DNA of 64,000 nucleotides, taken from assembly GCF_014145395.1 (NCBI RefSeq), contig NZ_JACHTE010000006.1, positions 62,001-126,000 of the forward strand. Direction: 5' to 3'. This document shows, piece by piece, positions 19,470 to 27,877 of this stretch (its first letter is position 1; the number at the start of each line of letters is the position of its first letter). The notes beneath the pieces were generated by a model. The model did no database searches. It was not told the origin of the DNA and saw only the letters and a list, made by a program, of their open reading frames with translations. This DNA comes from Marilutibacter penaei (lineage in GTDB: Bacteria > Pseudomonadota > Gammaproteobacteria > Xanthomonadales > Xanthomonadaceae). Position numbers and translations under genes: made by a program.

Positions 19470-20272
19470 GCGCCATCGACACCGGCGCCACCGCGCCCAG
19501 CCCCTTCCGCCTGCACCTGGTCGCGCTGGGCACCATCGTGCGCCGCGAGATCAGCCGCATCCTGCGCATCTGGGGCCAGACCCTGGTGCCGCCGGCGATC
19601 ACCATGACGCTGTACTTCCTGATCTTCGGCGGGCTGATCGGCTCGCGGATCGGCACCATGGACGGCATCAGCTACATGGACTTCATCGTCCCGGGGCTGG
19701 TGATGATGAGCGTGATCCAGAACAGCTACGGCAACATCTCGTCGAGCTTCTTCGGCGCCAAGTTCGGCCGCCACGTCGAGGAACTGCTGGTCAGCCCGAT
19801 GCCGAACTGGGTGATCCTCACCGGCTACGTCACCGGCGCGGTCGCGCGCGGCCTGGCGGTCGGCGTGATCGTGCTGGGCATCGCCATGCTGTTCACGCCG
19901 GTGCGCATCCCGCACCCCTTCGTCACCCTGACCACGGTGCTGCTGGGCGCGACGATCTTCGCCCTGGCCGGCTTCGTCAACGCGGTCTACGCCAAGAAGT
20001 TCGACGACATCGCGATCGTCCCGACCTTCATCCTGACCCCGCTGACCTACCTCGGCGGCGTGTTCTATTCGGTCAAGCTGCTGCCGGACTGGGCCGAGGC
20101 CGCCACCCACGCCAACCCGATCTTCTATATGGTCAACGCGTTCCGTTATGGCCTGCTCGGGGTCAGCGACGTGCCGCTGTGGGTGGCCTACGTGCTGATG
20201 CTCGGCTTCGTCGTCGTGCTGGCCGCGGTGGGCCTGACCCTGCTGAAGAAGGGCGTCGGCCTGCGCAGCTGA
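19466..20272 (+). CDS. ABC-2 exporter permease (YadH-like)
   Basis: 268 aa integral membrane protein with six predicted helices. It contains the conserved ABC-2 elements SYMDFIVPGLVMMSVIQNSYGNISSSFFGAKFGRHVEELL and a C-terminal PTFILTPLTYLGGVFYSV. It is the YadH partner of the preceding ATPase, as the 4-bp ATGA overlap confirms. It probably forms a homodimeric exporter with two ATPase subunits. Confidence 0.9.
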
Positions 20273-20284
20273 GCGGCTTCGCGC

Positions 20285-20309
20285 GGGCGCCCGTCATGCG
20301 CGGGCGCCC
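20285..20309 (+). terminator. hairpin after the ABC exporter operon
   Basis: An 8-bp self-complementary element GGGCGCCC is repeated at 20285-20292 and 20302-20309 and can pair across a 9-base loop, 13 bp after the permease stop. No clear T-run follows, so termination is suggested by position only. Confidence 0.4.
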
Positions 20310-20467
20310 TCGCGCTTCCGCGTCCCCGGTGACGATGGGCGAAGGTGTGACGCAAACCGCGTTGTCCGCCTCCGAAAGGTGACGAATCCGACACTCCCCG
20401 CGTGCGGATGCGTGTTGTCGTCGCGGCATCGTTATGATGCTGCGCCAGAACCCATCGGAGGAACGGA

Positions 20468-21517
20468 ATGGAGATCTGTCGGTCAACGAGCACGATGCAA
20501 CGCGGGGCGGGAATCATCCTGGCGCTCGCATTGACGGCATGTGGCAGCGCCGATCGGCCCGATGCCACTCCCGCCACGACAGAGGGCACGACGCCCGACG
20601 CGGCGGCCGAGGCAGCGGATACGGTGCCGGACGCGCCCGTCGCGGCGACGGATGCCGGGCCAACGGGTTTCGAGCTCGGCTCGGTCCCCGTCTCGGACCG
20701 GGTGCTCGGCGCCTTCCCGTTCATCGCCCTGCCTGACGGCTACGAAGCCATCAACGAACAGACCCTGAACCTCGCGCGCGTGCCTTTCTGGACCGGCGAC
20801 CGTCTGGAGGAGGTCGAGGGCAAGGCCTACCTGGCGACGCTCCAGGCCCGCGAAGACCATGCCTATTCCGACCTCGAACTCGAGCGCAACATCCAGCATG
20901 TCATCGAACAGGCCGGCGGCGTGCGCATCACCGATTCCGCCATCGCGCCGGACATCCTGCAGGCCGTGCCTCGTGACGTCCGCAAGAACCTCGTCGACGG
21001 CTGGGGCGACGTCTACAACAACCCGGTCCAGACCTACGTGATCCGCACCGCGGAGCGCACGGTATGGCTGCACCTGTGCGCCGACAGCGCCGGCGCGGGC
21101 CTCATGATCGTCGAGGCCCAGCCCTTCGAGGCCACCGCCAGCCTGCTGCCGGCCGACCGGCTCAAGCGCGAGATCGAGGCGCACGGCAAGGTCGCGATGC
21201 AGGTCAACTTCGCGGTCGACAAGGCCGACATCCTGCCCGGCTCGATGCCGCAGATCGAGCAGGTAGCCGACCTCATGGCGAACGACCCCGCGCTGCAACT
21301 GGCCATCCACGGCCACACGGATGCGAGCGGCGACGCTGTCCACAACCAGATGCTGTCCGAATCCCGTGCGGAATCCGTTGTCGCCGCGCTGGTCAAGCGC
21401 GGCATTGACGCTTCGCGGCTCCAGGCCAAGGGCTTCGGCCAGAGCGAGCCGGTGGCCGACAACGCGACCGGGGACGGCCGCGCGAAGAACCGAAGGGTGG
21501 AGCTGGTCAGGATCTGA
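20468..21517 (+). CDS. OmpA-family lipoprotein, paralog 1
   Basis: 349 aa envelope lipoprotein: signal peptide with lipobox LTAC, a low-complexity Ala/Thr/Asp linker, an unrecognised domain of about 165 residues, and a C-terminal OmpA-like peptidoglycan-binding domain. The middle domain contains VPVSDRVLGAFPFIALPDGY, FWTGDRLEEVEGKAY, a helical stretch, and TYVIRTAERTVWLHL. The OmpA domain has the typical NFAVDKADILP, IHGHTD and RAKNRRVELV motifs, with the diaminopimelate-binding Asp and Arg preserved. Three paralogs occur in this window, all bracketing the Tad pilus locus. Start 20468 has a good GGAGGAA Shine-Dalgarno. Confidence 0.85.
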   Translation: MEICRSTSTMQRGAGIILALALTACGSADRPDATPATTEGTTPDAAAEAADTVPDAPVAATDAGPTGFELGSVPVSDRVLGAFPFIALPDGYEAINEQTLNLARVPFWTGDRLEEVEGKAYLATLQAREDHAYSDLELERNIQHVIEQAGGVRITDSAIAPDILQAVPRDVRKNLVDGWGDVYNNPVQTYVIRTAERTVWLHLCADSAGAGLMIVEAQPFEATASLLPADRLKREIEAHGKVAMQVNFAVDKADILPGSMPQIEQVADLMANDPALQLAIHGHTDASGDAVHNQMLSESRAESVVAALVKRGIDASRLQAKGFGQSEPVADNATGDGRAKNRRVELVRI

Positions 21518-21900
21518 TCACCTCTGCACACCGTTCCACGACGTCGACCGGGGTCGCCGTCGCGGAACGGACCCGACGACAGTCGATATAGAAAGATCGG
21601 GACACATGCCATGCCTGTGCCGTGGCGCTTTTGCTATCTTCGGGATGTGCAGGCGTGTTCGACCGCGTTTGAGCCGCGATCACCGTCGCACCCGACACAG
21701 GACGAGGTTGGCACGTGAAGGAACACATTCCGCACATTGGCACGGCCCCGACATGCCTGTCGGGGCGCCTGCAGCCCGCCGTGCGTTCCCCAGCCCAGCA
21801 AGGTGTCGCTGCGTGTCGCCAGCGGCCACCGCGGCCCTGTCCAAGTCCTGCCCCGTTCCCCTGATCCCAATCCCCCACCCCCTGACTGGAGTGCTCTTTC
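21518..21900. other. 383-bp intergenic region without a recognised gene
   Basis: No convincing coding sequence is seen on either strand. The stretch is less GC-rich than its flanks in the first half and contains one strong stem-loop (21745-21766). It presumably holds the promoter and 5' leader of the small secreted protein gene at 21901. Confidence 0.5.
21745..21766 (+). other. perfect 9-bp stem-loop
   Basis: GCCCCGACA and TGTCGGGGC pair perfectly around the tetraloop TGCC. The hairpin lies 135 bp upstream of the small secreted protein gene and has no U-run on the plus strand. It may be a leader-RNA structure, a processed 3' end or part of a small RNA; sequence alone cannot decide. Confidence 0.45.
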
Positions 21901-22290
21901 ATGTCGAATGCCTTCAAGCCCCTGATCTGCGCGATGACCGTGACGCTCGCCTCGCTGGCAATTCCCCCCTCCGTATCCGCTCAAGGAGGAGACCTCGCCG
22001 CGATCGGCGAACAGATGGGGAAAAGCGTAGGCGCGATGAACACCATCGCCGGCCTGTGCGGAGATGCCACGGACAGCGAGCTCGCAATGCTCAAGCAGAA
22101 ACAGCGCGCCCAGCACCAGCAGTCCGGCATGGATGCCGCCTCGTTCGATCGCGGCTTCTCGTCCGGTGAGCAGCAGGTCCAGCAAAAGTGGCAGACCCTC
22201 TCCGCATCCGAGCGGACCAACGCCTGCGTCGAGGTCAAACAGCAGTTCGAGGAGATGGCCCGGCAGCTCGGCCAGACCTACGGCCAGTGA
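21901..22290 (+). CDS. small secreted helical protein of unknown function
   Basis: 129 aa precursor with a Sec signal peptide (hydrophobic stretch, then SVSAQGG; cleavage likely after VSA). The mature part is about 100 residues, predicted mostly helical and Gln-rich, with two Cys (GLCGDATD and NACVEVKQQ) that could form one disulfide. A good GGAGTG Shine-Dalgarno supports ATG 21901. It sits between two OmpA lipoprotein paralogs, in the same direction, and may be co-expressed with them. I recognise no family. Confidence 0.7.
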   Translation: MSNAFKPLICAMTVTLASLAIPPSVSAQGGDLAAIGEQMGKSVGAMNTIAGLCGDATDSELAMLKQKQRAQHQQSGMDAASFDRGFSSGEQQVQQKWQTLSASERTNACVEVKQQFEEMARQLGQTYGQ

Positions 22291-22374
22291 GCCAAACCCC
22301 ATAAAATTCCATGAATGCGCTGGACGTCGGCGATCCTGTCGATTGACCGACGTTCGTCAGGGAGACACCTGGAA

Positions 22375-23448
22375 GTGAACGAACGACTTTCCCTTGCATT
22401 GGGCCGCAGCCTCGCGGTCGTCTTGCTGGCCGGCGCGCTAGCGGCCTGCGGTAGCGACCAAGGCGCCGATGCCGAAGCGCCGACTGGCGACGGGACTGCA
22501 GAGCCGGGCCCAAGTCCGGTGGTCGAGCCGCGTCAGGAGGCGGCGGATATTGCCGCCGGAGCCGCACCGGGGGATGCGCCCTTCACGATCGAAGATGTTC
22601 CGGTTTCGGCCGTGCCTCTTGGAGCGTTTCCCTACTTCTCCATCCCGGACGGCTACAAGGAAGCCGCGCCGCGCAATGTCAGTCGCCTCGACTTCGGCCA
22701 GGCGGCGTTCTGGACAGGGGACCGTTTCGAACGGGTCGAGGGCAAGGTTTACGCAACCGGGATCCGCGTGGATCGCGACAGCGGAAAGCAATTCTCGCCA
22801 CTGGAGGTGGCACGCAACCTCGAACACGTGGTGAAGCAGGCAGGCGGCGTGGAGGTCTTTTCGGGCGAAACCCCGACCGAAGTCCGCAATGATCCATCCA
22901 TCGAGGCGCTGATGAAGCCGTATCACGCCGAGGCCCGGTGCTGGGCCCATGCGCCCATCCAGACCTTCGTGATTCGACGGGAAGGCGCGACGATCTGGGT
23001 CCGCACCTGCCAAGCACAGAATTACGCCGGCTTGATCGTCGCCGAAGAGGAGGCCTTCGTTTCCACGTCCCGGCTCCTTCCCGCGGATGCGCTCAAGCAG
23101 AAGCTGGATGCGGACGGCCGGGTCGCCCTGCAGATCCACTTCGCCACCGACAAGGCCGACATCCTGCCGGAATCGCAGCCGCAGATCGCGCAGATCCTGG
23201 AATTGCTGGAGCAGCATCCGTCGCTGGAGCTTGCCGTCAACGGCCACACGGACAACACCGGCGACGCCGAGCACAACCAGGCACTGTCGGAGGCGCGGGC
23301 AGGCGCGGTCGTGACCGCACTGGCCTCCAAAGGCATCGAAGCTGCGCGTTTGCAGGCACAAGGTTTCGGCCAGAGCCAGCCGGTTGCCGACAACAGTACC
23401 GAAGTGGGCAAGGCGGCGAATCGGCGCGTGGAACTGGTGCGACGCTGA
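22375..23448 (+). CDS. OmpA-family lipoprotein, paralog 2
   Basis: 357 aa lipoprotein: lipobox LAAC, acidic linker, the shared middle domain, then a canonical OmpA-like domain. The middle domain has VPVSAVPLGAFPYFSIPDGYK, FWTGDRFERVEGKVY and a helix ending KQAGGVEVFSG. The OmpA domain shows HFATDKADILPESQPQI, NGHTDNTGD and AANRRVELV. Compared with paralog 1, the middle domain has extra Cys residues (RCWAH, RTCQAQN) that may pair. GTG 22375 is chosen because a GGGAG element lies 10 bp upstream and the signal peptide then starts normally; an ATG at 22315 would add 20 non-signal residues. Confidence 0.85.
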   Translation: MNERLSLALGRSLAVVLLAGALAACGSDQGADAEAPTGDGTAEPGPSPVVEPRQEAADIAAGAAPGDAPFTIEDVPVSAVPLGAFPYFSIPDGYKEAAPRNVSRLDFGQAAFWTGDRFERVEGKVYATGIRVDRDSGKQFSPLEVARNLEHVVKQAGGVEVFSGETPTEVRNDPSIEALMKPYHAEARCWAHAPIQTFVIRREGATIWVRTCQAQNYAGLIVAEEEAFVSTSRLLPADALKQKLDADGRVALQIHFATDKADILPESQPQIAQILELLEQHPSLELAVNGHTDNTGDAEHNQALSEARAGAVVTALASKGIEAARLQAQGFGQSQPVADNSTEVGKAANRRVELVRR

Positions 23449-23545
23449 CACGATCAAGAGGTGCAGCGTGGACTTTTTCAATCGAGTCCGCGACCGCACA
23501 TGCCCGAACTGAACGTCACTTCCTACGGAACCAAGGAGCCTCCTG

Positions 23546-24601
23546 GTGTCGCTGAACGAAACTCGACCCCGCCTCGTACTCCTCACCTTCATTCCCCTCG
23601 CCGTCGCAGCGGCCCTGGCAGGCTGCAAGCGTCCGGCTGACGACGGCACAGCCCCGTCGGCCGTGCAGGCACCCGTTGCCGCGACCGCGTCCGCGGAGGA
23701 TGACAGTGGGCGGCCCCAAGCCACGGAGCCGGACACCGGCGCGGACACTTTCGACGTGACCTCGGTGCCGGTTTCGCAAGAGACCTTGGGCGAATTCCCC
23801 TACTTCACCCTTCCGGCCGGTTACAAGCCGCAGAGCCGCGAGACCCATGATTACAACCGTTTCCCGTTCTGGGTTGGTGACCGTTTCGAGTGGGTAGAGG
23901 GCAAGCTGTGGGCCAGTTTCATCGGCACCGAAGCCGGCAAGAAGATGTCGCAGTACGAGATCGCACGCAATCTCGATGCGATCATTGCCGGTGCGGGCGG
24001 TGTCAAGGTGTTCGAGGGGCAGGTGCCGGCACAAGCGGTGGAGTCACTCGGAAACGATGTGATGGTCGAGTACAACACCGGCCTGGGCAACATCGCCGGC
24101 AGACCCAGTGTGGTCTGGCTGCTACGCCAGCCCGAGCGCAACATCTGGGTGTATCTGAACACCTACAGCGCCGGCGGCAGCCTCGCCATCGCCGAGTCGG
24201 AAGCTTTCGTGCCGACCGCGACGCTGATCCCCGCCAGCGAGTTGCGTCAGCTCCTTGACGACGATGGCCGCATCTCGCTGCAGATCCACTTCGCCACCGA
24301 CAAGGCCGAGATCCTGCCCGAATCCCAGCCGCAGATCGATGAAGTGCTTCAGCTGCTGCAGCAGGATCCAGGCCTCGCGCTCTCGGTCGACGGCCACACT
24401 GACAACACAGGCAGTGCGACCCACAACCGGGCGCTCTCAGAGGCGCGTGCGCAGGCGGTCGTGGCTGAGTTGAACGAGGGTGGCGTCGACGCCTCCCGTC
24501 TCAAGGCCCAGGGATTCGGACCGGACCGACCCATCGCCGACAACGCCACTGAATCGGGACGTGCGCAGAACCGCAGGGTGGAACTCGTGAAACGTGGGTA
24601 A
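23546..24601 (+). CDS. OmpA-family lipoprotein, paralog 3
   Basis: 351 aa lipoprotein with lipobox LAGC and the same three-part design. The middle domain has VPVSQETLGEFPYFTLPAGYK, FWVGDRFEWVEGKLW and GGVKVFEG; the OmpA domain has HFATDKAEILPESQPQIDEVLQLL, GHTDNTGS and AQNRRVELVK. It is most similar to paralog 2, notably across the HFATDKA..ILPESQPQI stretch, implying a tandem duplication. The start is a GTG with an AAGGAG Shine-Dalgarno 7 bp upstream. It is the last gene before the Tad pilin; its stop codon is directly followed by a CRP-like palindrome. Confidence 0.85.
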   Translation: MSLNETRPRLVLLTFIPLAVAAALAGCKRPADDGTAPSAVQAPVAATASAEDDSGRPQATEPDTGADTFDVTSVPVSQETLGEFPYFTLPAGYKPQSRETHDYNRFPFWVGDRFEWVEGKLWASFIGTEAGKKMSQYEIARNLDAIIAGAGGVKVFEGQVPAQAVESLGNDVMVEYNTGLGNIAGRPSVVWLLRQPERNIWVYLNTYSAGGSLAIAESEAFVPTATLIPASELRQLLDDDGRISLQIHFATDKAEILPESQPQIDEVLQLLQQDPGLALSVDGHTDNTGSATHNRALSEARAQAVVAELNEGGVDASRLKAQGFGPDRPIADNATESGRAQNRRVELVKRG

Positions 24602-24602
24602 A

Positions 24603-24620
24603 TCGTGATGAATGTCACGA
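24603..24620. promoter_or_regulatory. CRP/Clp-type palindrome upstream of the Tad pilin gene
   Basis: TCGTGA-N6-TCACGA is a perfect 6+6 dyad containing the GTGA-N6-TCAC core of CRP-family sites. It lies in the 239-bp region before the flp gene, starting 1 bp after the upstream stop codon. Xanthomonadaceae have the CRP homologue Clp with the same core specificity, so cAMP or cyclic-di-GMP-linked control of the pilus is a reasonable inference. Confidence 0.45.
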
Positions 24621-24840
24621 AGCCAAGTGCGATCCCTGACTTTCGACATTGGCCATACGGTCAAGTCTTGATCTCGTCATCGTTGACGGTTACCTTTCGC
24701 GTGCCCTCAGGCGTCACTAAGTGGCGTTCCGTGTCGCGAAATGTCCGCAGGGGGCCGGAACAGCCGTATACGTCCGACCAGACCCTGCATCTGGAAACGT
24801 CGCGGAGCAGGGAATCACTATCGAGAAGGAGAGGCCACTC

Positions 24841-25116
24841 ATGGAACTCAAGCAGCGCAAGTTCGGCAAGCGTCAGACCGGTCAGGGCATGACCGAGTAC
24901 ATCATCATCGTCGCGTTGATCGCGATCGCTTCGATCACTGTTGTCAGCTTCTTTGGTGGCACGGTGCGTAACCAGATGGCCGGCATGGCCACTGAGCTGT
25001 CCGGCCAGAAGGCCACTGACGAGATCTCCGCAGCGCAGAATGCAGCGGACGTTGCGTCGGGCGACGCCCAGACCGAAAAGAACATGGGCTCGTACGAGAA
25101 CACCGTTAGCCAGTAA
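24841..25116 (+). CDS. flp: Flp-type major pilin of the Tad system
   Basis: 91 aa prepilin. The short basic leader (with KRQTGQG) ends in the prepilin peptidase site Gly|Met-Thr-Glu-Tyr, giving the conserved Glu5 of the mature pilin. The hydrophobic helix EYIIIVALIAIASITVVSFF follows, then a 55-residue Ala/Gln-rich C-terminal region that is longer than in short Flp pilins (about 50-70 aa total). GAGAAGGAGAG upstream is a strong Shine-Dalgarno. It is the first gene of the Tad cluster and likely the main fibre subunit. A hairpin just downstream may raise its expression relative to later genes. Confidence 0.9.
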   Translation: MELKQRKFGKRQTGQGMTEYIIIVALIAIASITVVSFFGGTVRNQMAGMATELSGQKATDEISAAQNAADVASGDAQTEKNMGSYENTVSQ

Positions 25117-25128
25117 CGCCCGAGAGAC

Positions 25129-25148
25129 CCTTGGCGACAAGGCCAAGG
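25129..25148 (+). terminator. stem-loop after the pilin gene
   Basis: CCTTGGC and GCCAAGG pair around a 6-base loop, 12 bp after the pilin stop. There is no U-run, so it may act as an mRNA-stabilising 3' structure or a partial terminator, setting the pilin apart from the rest of the cluster. Confidence 0.4.
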
Positions 25149-25208
25149 AGTTGACGTGCTTGCAGCACCGACCCGCATGCACGATTGAGGTGCAGCCCAA
25201 CTGCAGGA

Positions 25209-25247
25209 CCCGTGACCGGGCGTACATCCGTGCGCCCGTGACCGGGC
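25209..25247. repeat. 13-bp direct repeat with an internal hairpin
   Basis: CCCGTGACCGGGC occurs twice (25209-25221 and 25235-25247). Between and partly overlapping the copies, GGGCGTAC (25218-25225) and GTGCGCCC (25230-25237) can form an 8-bp stem with one wobble pair. The element lies in the leader of the TadG-like gene, so it could be an operator or an RNA structure. Confidence 0.4.
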
Positions 25248-25298
25248 TGCGGTCCGGGTCTTAGGTGTTGGTCGGCACGTGACATGGAGTGACGCGCT

Positions 25299-26987
25299 AT
25301 GCAGCCAAAGGATCTCTCCCCGACAAGGGACTCGCGTGGGCCCGTCGCACGCGCACGCCTTGTCTCGGCCATGCACAAGCATCGCGGGCAAGCCATGGTG
25401 TTGTTCCTGGTGTTGGTCGGGATCCTGTGCCTTGGCGCCATCCTGATGTTCAACACCGGGCAGGCGGTGAACAAAAAGGTCAGCCTGACCCATACTGCCG
25501 ACGCCGCGGCCTATAGCGTCGCGGTGCAACAGGCCCGGGCGATGAACTTCGCCGCCTACATGAATCGTGCCCGCGTCGCCAACGAAGTCGCGATCGCGCA
25601 GCTGGTCAGCATGTGGTCCTGGATGAACATGTTCCATTCGCATGCGGTCATCGGCCACAACCTGATGACTTACCTGAGTTTCGTCCCTTACATCAACATC
25701 GTCGCCAGACCCATGGCGCAGGTCTACAAGCAGGTGGAACGGGTGATTGGCCGGGCGCGCGACGCCTACCATCCGTTCGCGAACGGGGTCATTGGGGCCG
25801 TGGACGGAGTGAACGGCATTCTTGCAACCGCGGCCAGCGCGACGCTGCGGTTCGGAGGGGGTTCCAATGGCTTCATGATCGCCCGCGAGGTGGTCGAAAA
25901 GAACGATCCCACCGCGAGGATCGCTCCGTTGGGTCATGCACTGCTGCTGAAACAACTGTTGGAGGCGTCGGCGCTGCCCGGCGGCAAGCTGTTTGACGAG
26001 CATCGGGCCAGAAGCCCGAATCCGGGGATGGATCGTTACCGTAACGTGGTGATGGCCTCCCGTGATCGCTTCACGGCGGACCGCAACGACTTTCTCGGGA
26101 TCGATTTCTCGGTGGTCAAGATCGGCTTCAACGAAGCCGGTGGCACCGACATGGTGCAGTACAACCGCTGGGTGGCCGCCGATGGCCTGGATTTCACCGC
26201 GGAGATCGACCTCGGACTGTTCGACATCGATTTCGACGTCCCGCTGGGTTTCGGCGGTGCCCAGGCACTGGAGAGCCGCAATCGCCAACCGGGTTTCTTC
26301 CAGGGTGGCTGCCCGAACAATCGCAACGGGGGCATCTGCGCCGGTGGCCGGAATCGCCGCGGCAAGGGCTGGTACTCCGACTACCATCCCGGCGAGCGAA
26401 CCTACAAGCAGTACAACGGCGCCGGTGACACCTTCGGCGGACGTCGCGGCTTGATCGACCGGTATCCCTCGGTGAACGCGCCGGCCAGCGTGCCGTTCTT
26501 CACGCCGATGCGCCCCACCGGTCAGCGCAACCGGAAGAGGGACGCCTACTTCAGCGGCTATCAGGGACTTCGGGATTACCACGACGTCAAGCAGGACGTC
26601 GTGGATTCATCGAGCGAGGAGCATCCAGGGCCCACGTTTACCGTTCTGGTCGAAAGCGAGCGTCAGGCCGCGCGCACCAGCGAAGACATCGATGGGATCG
26701 GCGGGCCCGAAGGCGGTCAGCTGGAACTGGACAATGCAATGAGGGGCGACAAGCTCACGGCGATCGCGTCAGCCCAGACCTACTTCGTGCGTCCTTTCGA
26801 TCCTGCCAGCAGCACCGCTAGATGGTTCATGAGGAAGGTGCCGAGGCAGTGGGGCGGCGAGCCGCAGGCGGTGAACGAACTGGAGAAGGGCAGCGTATTC
26901 AGCCCCTACTGGCAAGCCCGCCTGGTGGAGACCCCCAAGGAGGACTACATCGCCGCGGGGCTAGACGCCTTGATTTCTGGGGGTTGA
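25299..26987 (+). CDS. TadG-like pseudopilin-anchored protein
   Basis: 562 aa. The N-terminus has a basic leader, then HRGQAMVLFLVLVGILCLGAILMFNTGQAV, a TadE/G-type hydrophobic anchor. The conserved Tad motif KVSLTHTADAAAYSVAVQQARAMNFAAYMNRA follows. The rest is a large extracytoplasmic region with a Gly/Arg-rich, two-Cys segment (about 335-370) and a closing SPYWQARLVE, also seen in related TadG-like proteins. It probably sits in the inner membrane and reaches toward the pilus or outer membrane. No von Willebrand A domain is visible. The start at 25299 has GGAGTG upstream. Confidence 0.8.
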   Translation: MQPKDLSPTRDSRGPVARARLVSAMHKHRGQAMVLFLVLVGILCLGAILMFNTGQAVNKKVSLTHTADAAAYSVAVQQARAMNFAAYMNRARVANEVAIAQLVSMWSWMNMFHSHAVIGHNLMTYLSFVPYINIVARPMAQVYKQVERVIGRARDAYHPFANGVIGAVDGVNGILATAASATLRFGGGSNGFMIAREVVEKNDPTARIAPLGHALLLKQLLEASALPGGKLFDEHRARSPNPGMDRYRNVVMASRDRFTADRNDFLGIDFSVVKIGFNEAGGTDMVQYNRWVAADGLDFTAEIDLGLFDIDFDVPLGFGGAQALESRNRQPGFFQGGCPNNRNGGICAGGRNRRGKGWYSDYHPGERTYKQYNGAGDTFGGRRGLIDRYPSVNAPASVPFFTPMRPTGQRNRKRDAYFSGYQGLRDYHDVKQDVVDSSSEEHPGPTFTVLVESERQAARTSEDIDGIGGPEGGQLELDNAMRGDKLTAIASAQTYFVRPFDPASSTARWFMRKVPRQWGGEPQAVNELEKGSVFSPYWQARLVETPKEDYIAAGLDALISGG

Positions 26988-26994
26988 GTTGAAG

Positions 26995-27843
26995 ATGGCC
27001 GAGAACATCATTTCAGGCAGGCGTGCTCGCCCGCATGCGATGGCCCCGGGGTTCGCTGCCTGTGCCGCGCTGGTGGGGTTGACTCTGGTGGCCTGCTCAC
27101 CGGATGCCGGGGACAGTGATGCTGGCCCGGCAATCGCGGACATCGACGAATCGGGCCGGCACTTGCCGTCGCTCTACGTCGATCGCTGGGTTGAAGTGCT
27201 TGAAGCGGACGGCAGCAATGGCCCGCAGAAAGGATATCGGGAAGCGCTTTCTGCATGCCAGGAAGCCGGGTTGCCAACTCGACCGCTTCCCGAGGATGAC
27301 GCCGGACGCGTCGGCACCGAACGCTGGCAACTTTGGCGCACAGCGGGCCAATCGGCCTATCGCGTCGAGGAATGGGGGTACACCAGCGGGGACAGCGCGC
27401 GCCAGGAGCATTGCCTGTTCCGGTCGCAGCGCACGGGGTATCACGAGTTCTTCGATGCCAACCAGTCCATTGTCCTGGACCTTGAAAGCGGGACACGGGA
27501 CGTATCGCCCGCCAATCCCGACGAACTGGAACCGATGCCGGTGGAATCATCCGAGGCCGAATCGGTTGCCGGATGGACCGGTCCACAAGAACAGGCCGTG
27601 CAGGGACAGCCTTGCATGGAATGGCGTTCTGCGGACGGCGCGGTGGTCTGCCGCTGGTCTGGCGGGGCCGAATGGGGGTTCGACGCTTCCAACCCCGGCG
27701 AGTTCGAGGCCAACCTCGGCCCTGATCGATACAGCCTCGTCCTCAAGGCGGAGCCTGCACCGGGCCAAGCCGGTTCACGGCTGAGGACCGAACAGTTCGT
27801 GCTCGATGGGGCCATCGATACCGCCGCGATGCGGCCCGAATGA
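26995..27843 (+). CDS. Tad-cluster lipoprotein of unknown function
   Basis: 282 aa lipoprotein with lipobox TLVAC near residue 34. The mature region is acidic, with paired Cys residues (SACQEAG, EHCLFRS, QPCMEWR, VVCRWSG) and aromatic-rich beta-type segments. No family is recognised. It lies 7 bp after the TadG-like gene and 34 bp before the TadE-like gene, so it is almost certainly part of the operon and may be an outer-membrane accessory to the pilus. ATG 26995 is preferred over TTG 26989. Confidence 0.7.
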   Translation: MAENIISGRRARPHAMAPGFAACAALVGLTLVACSPDAGDSDAGPAIADIDESGRHLPSLYVDRWVEVLEADGSNGPQKGYREALSACQEAGLPTRPLPEDDAGRVGTERWQLWRTAGQSAYRVEEWGYTSGDSARQEHCLFRSQRTGYHEFFDANQSIVLDLESGTRDVSPANPDELEPMPVESSEAESVAGWTGPQEQAVQGQPCMEWRSADGAVVCRWSGGAEWGFDASNPGEFEANLGPDRYSLVLKAEPAPGQAGSRLRTEQFVLDGAIDTAAMRPE

Positions 27844-27877
27844 AACCGGGCTTACCCCGGGCATCCTGGAGATGGCT

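Noticed and set aside
21715-21760. Sigma-54 promoter (TGGCAC elements)
   Set aside because: Neither TGGCAC is followed by a TTGC element at the required spacing.
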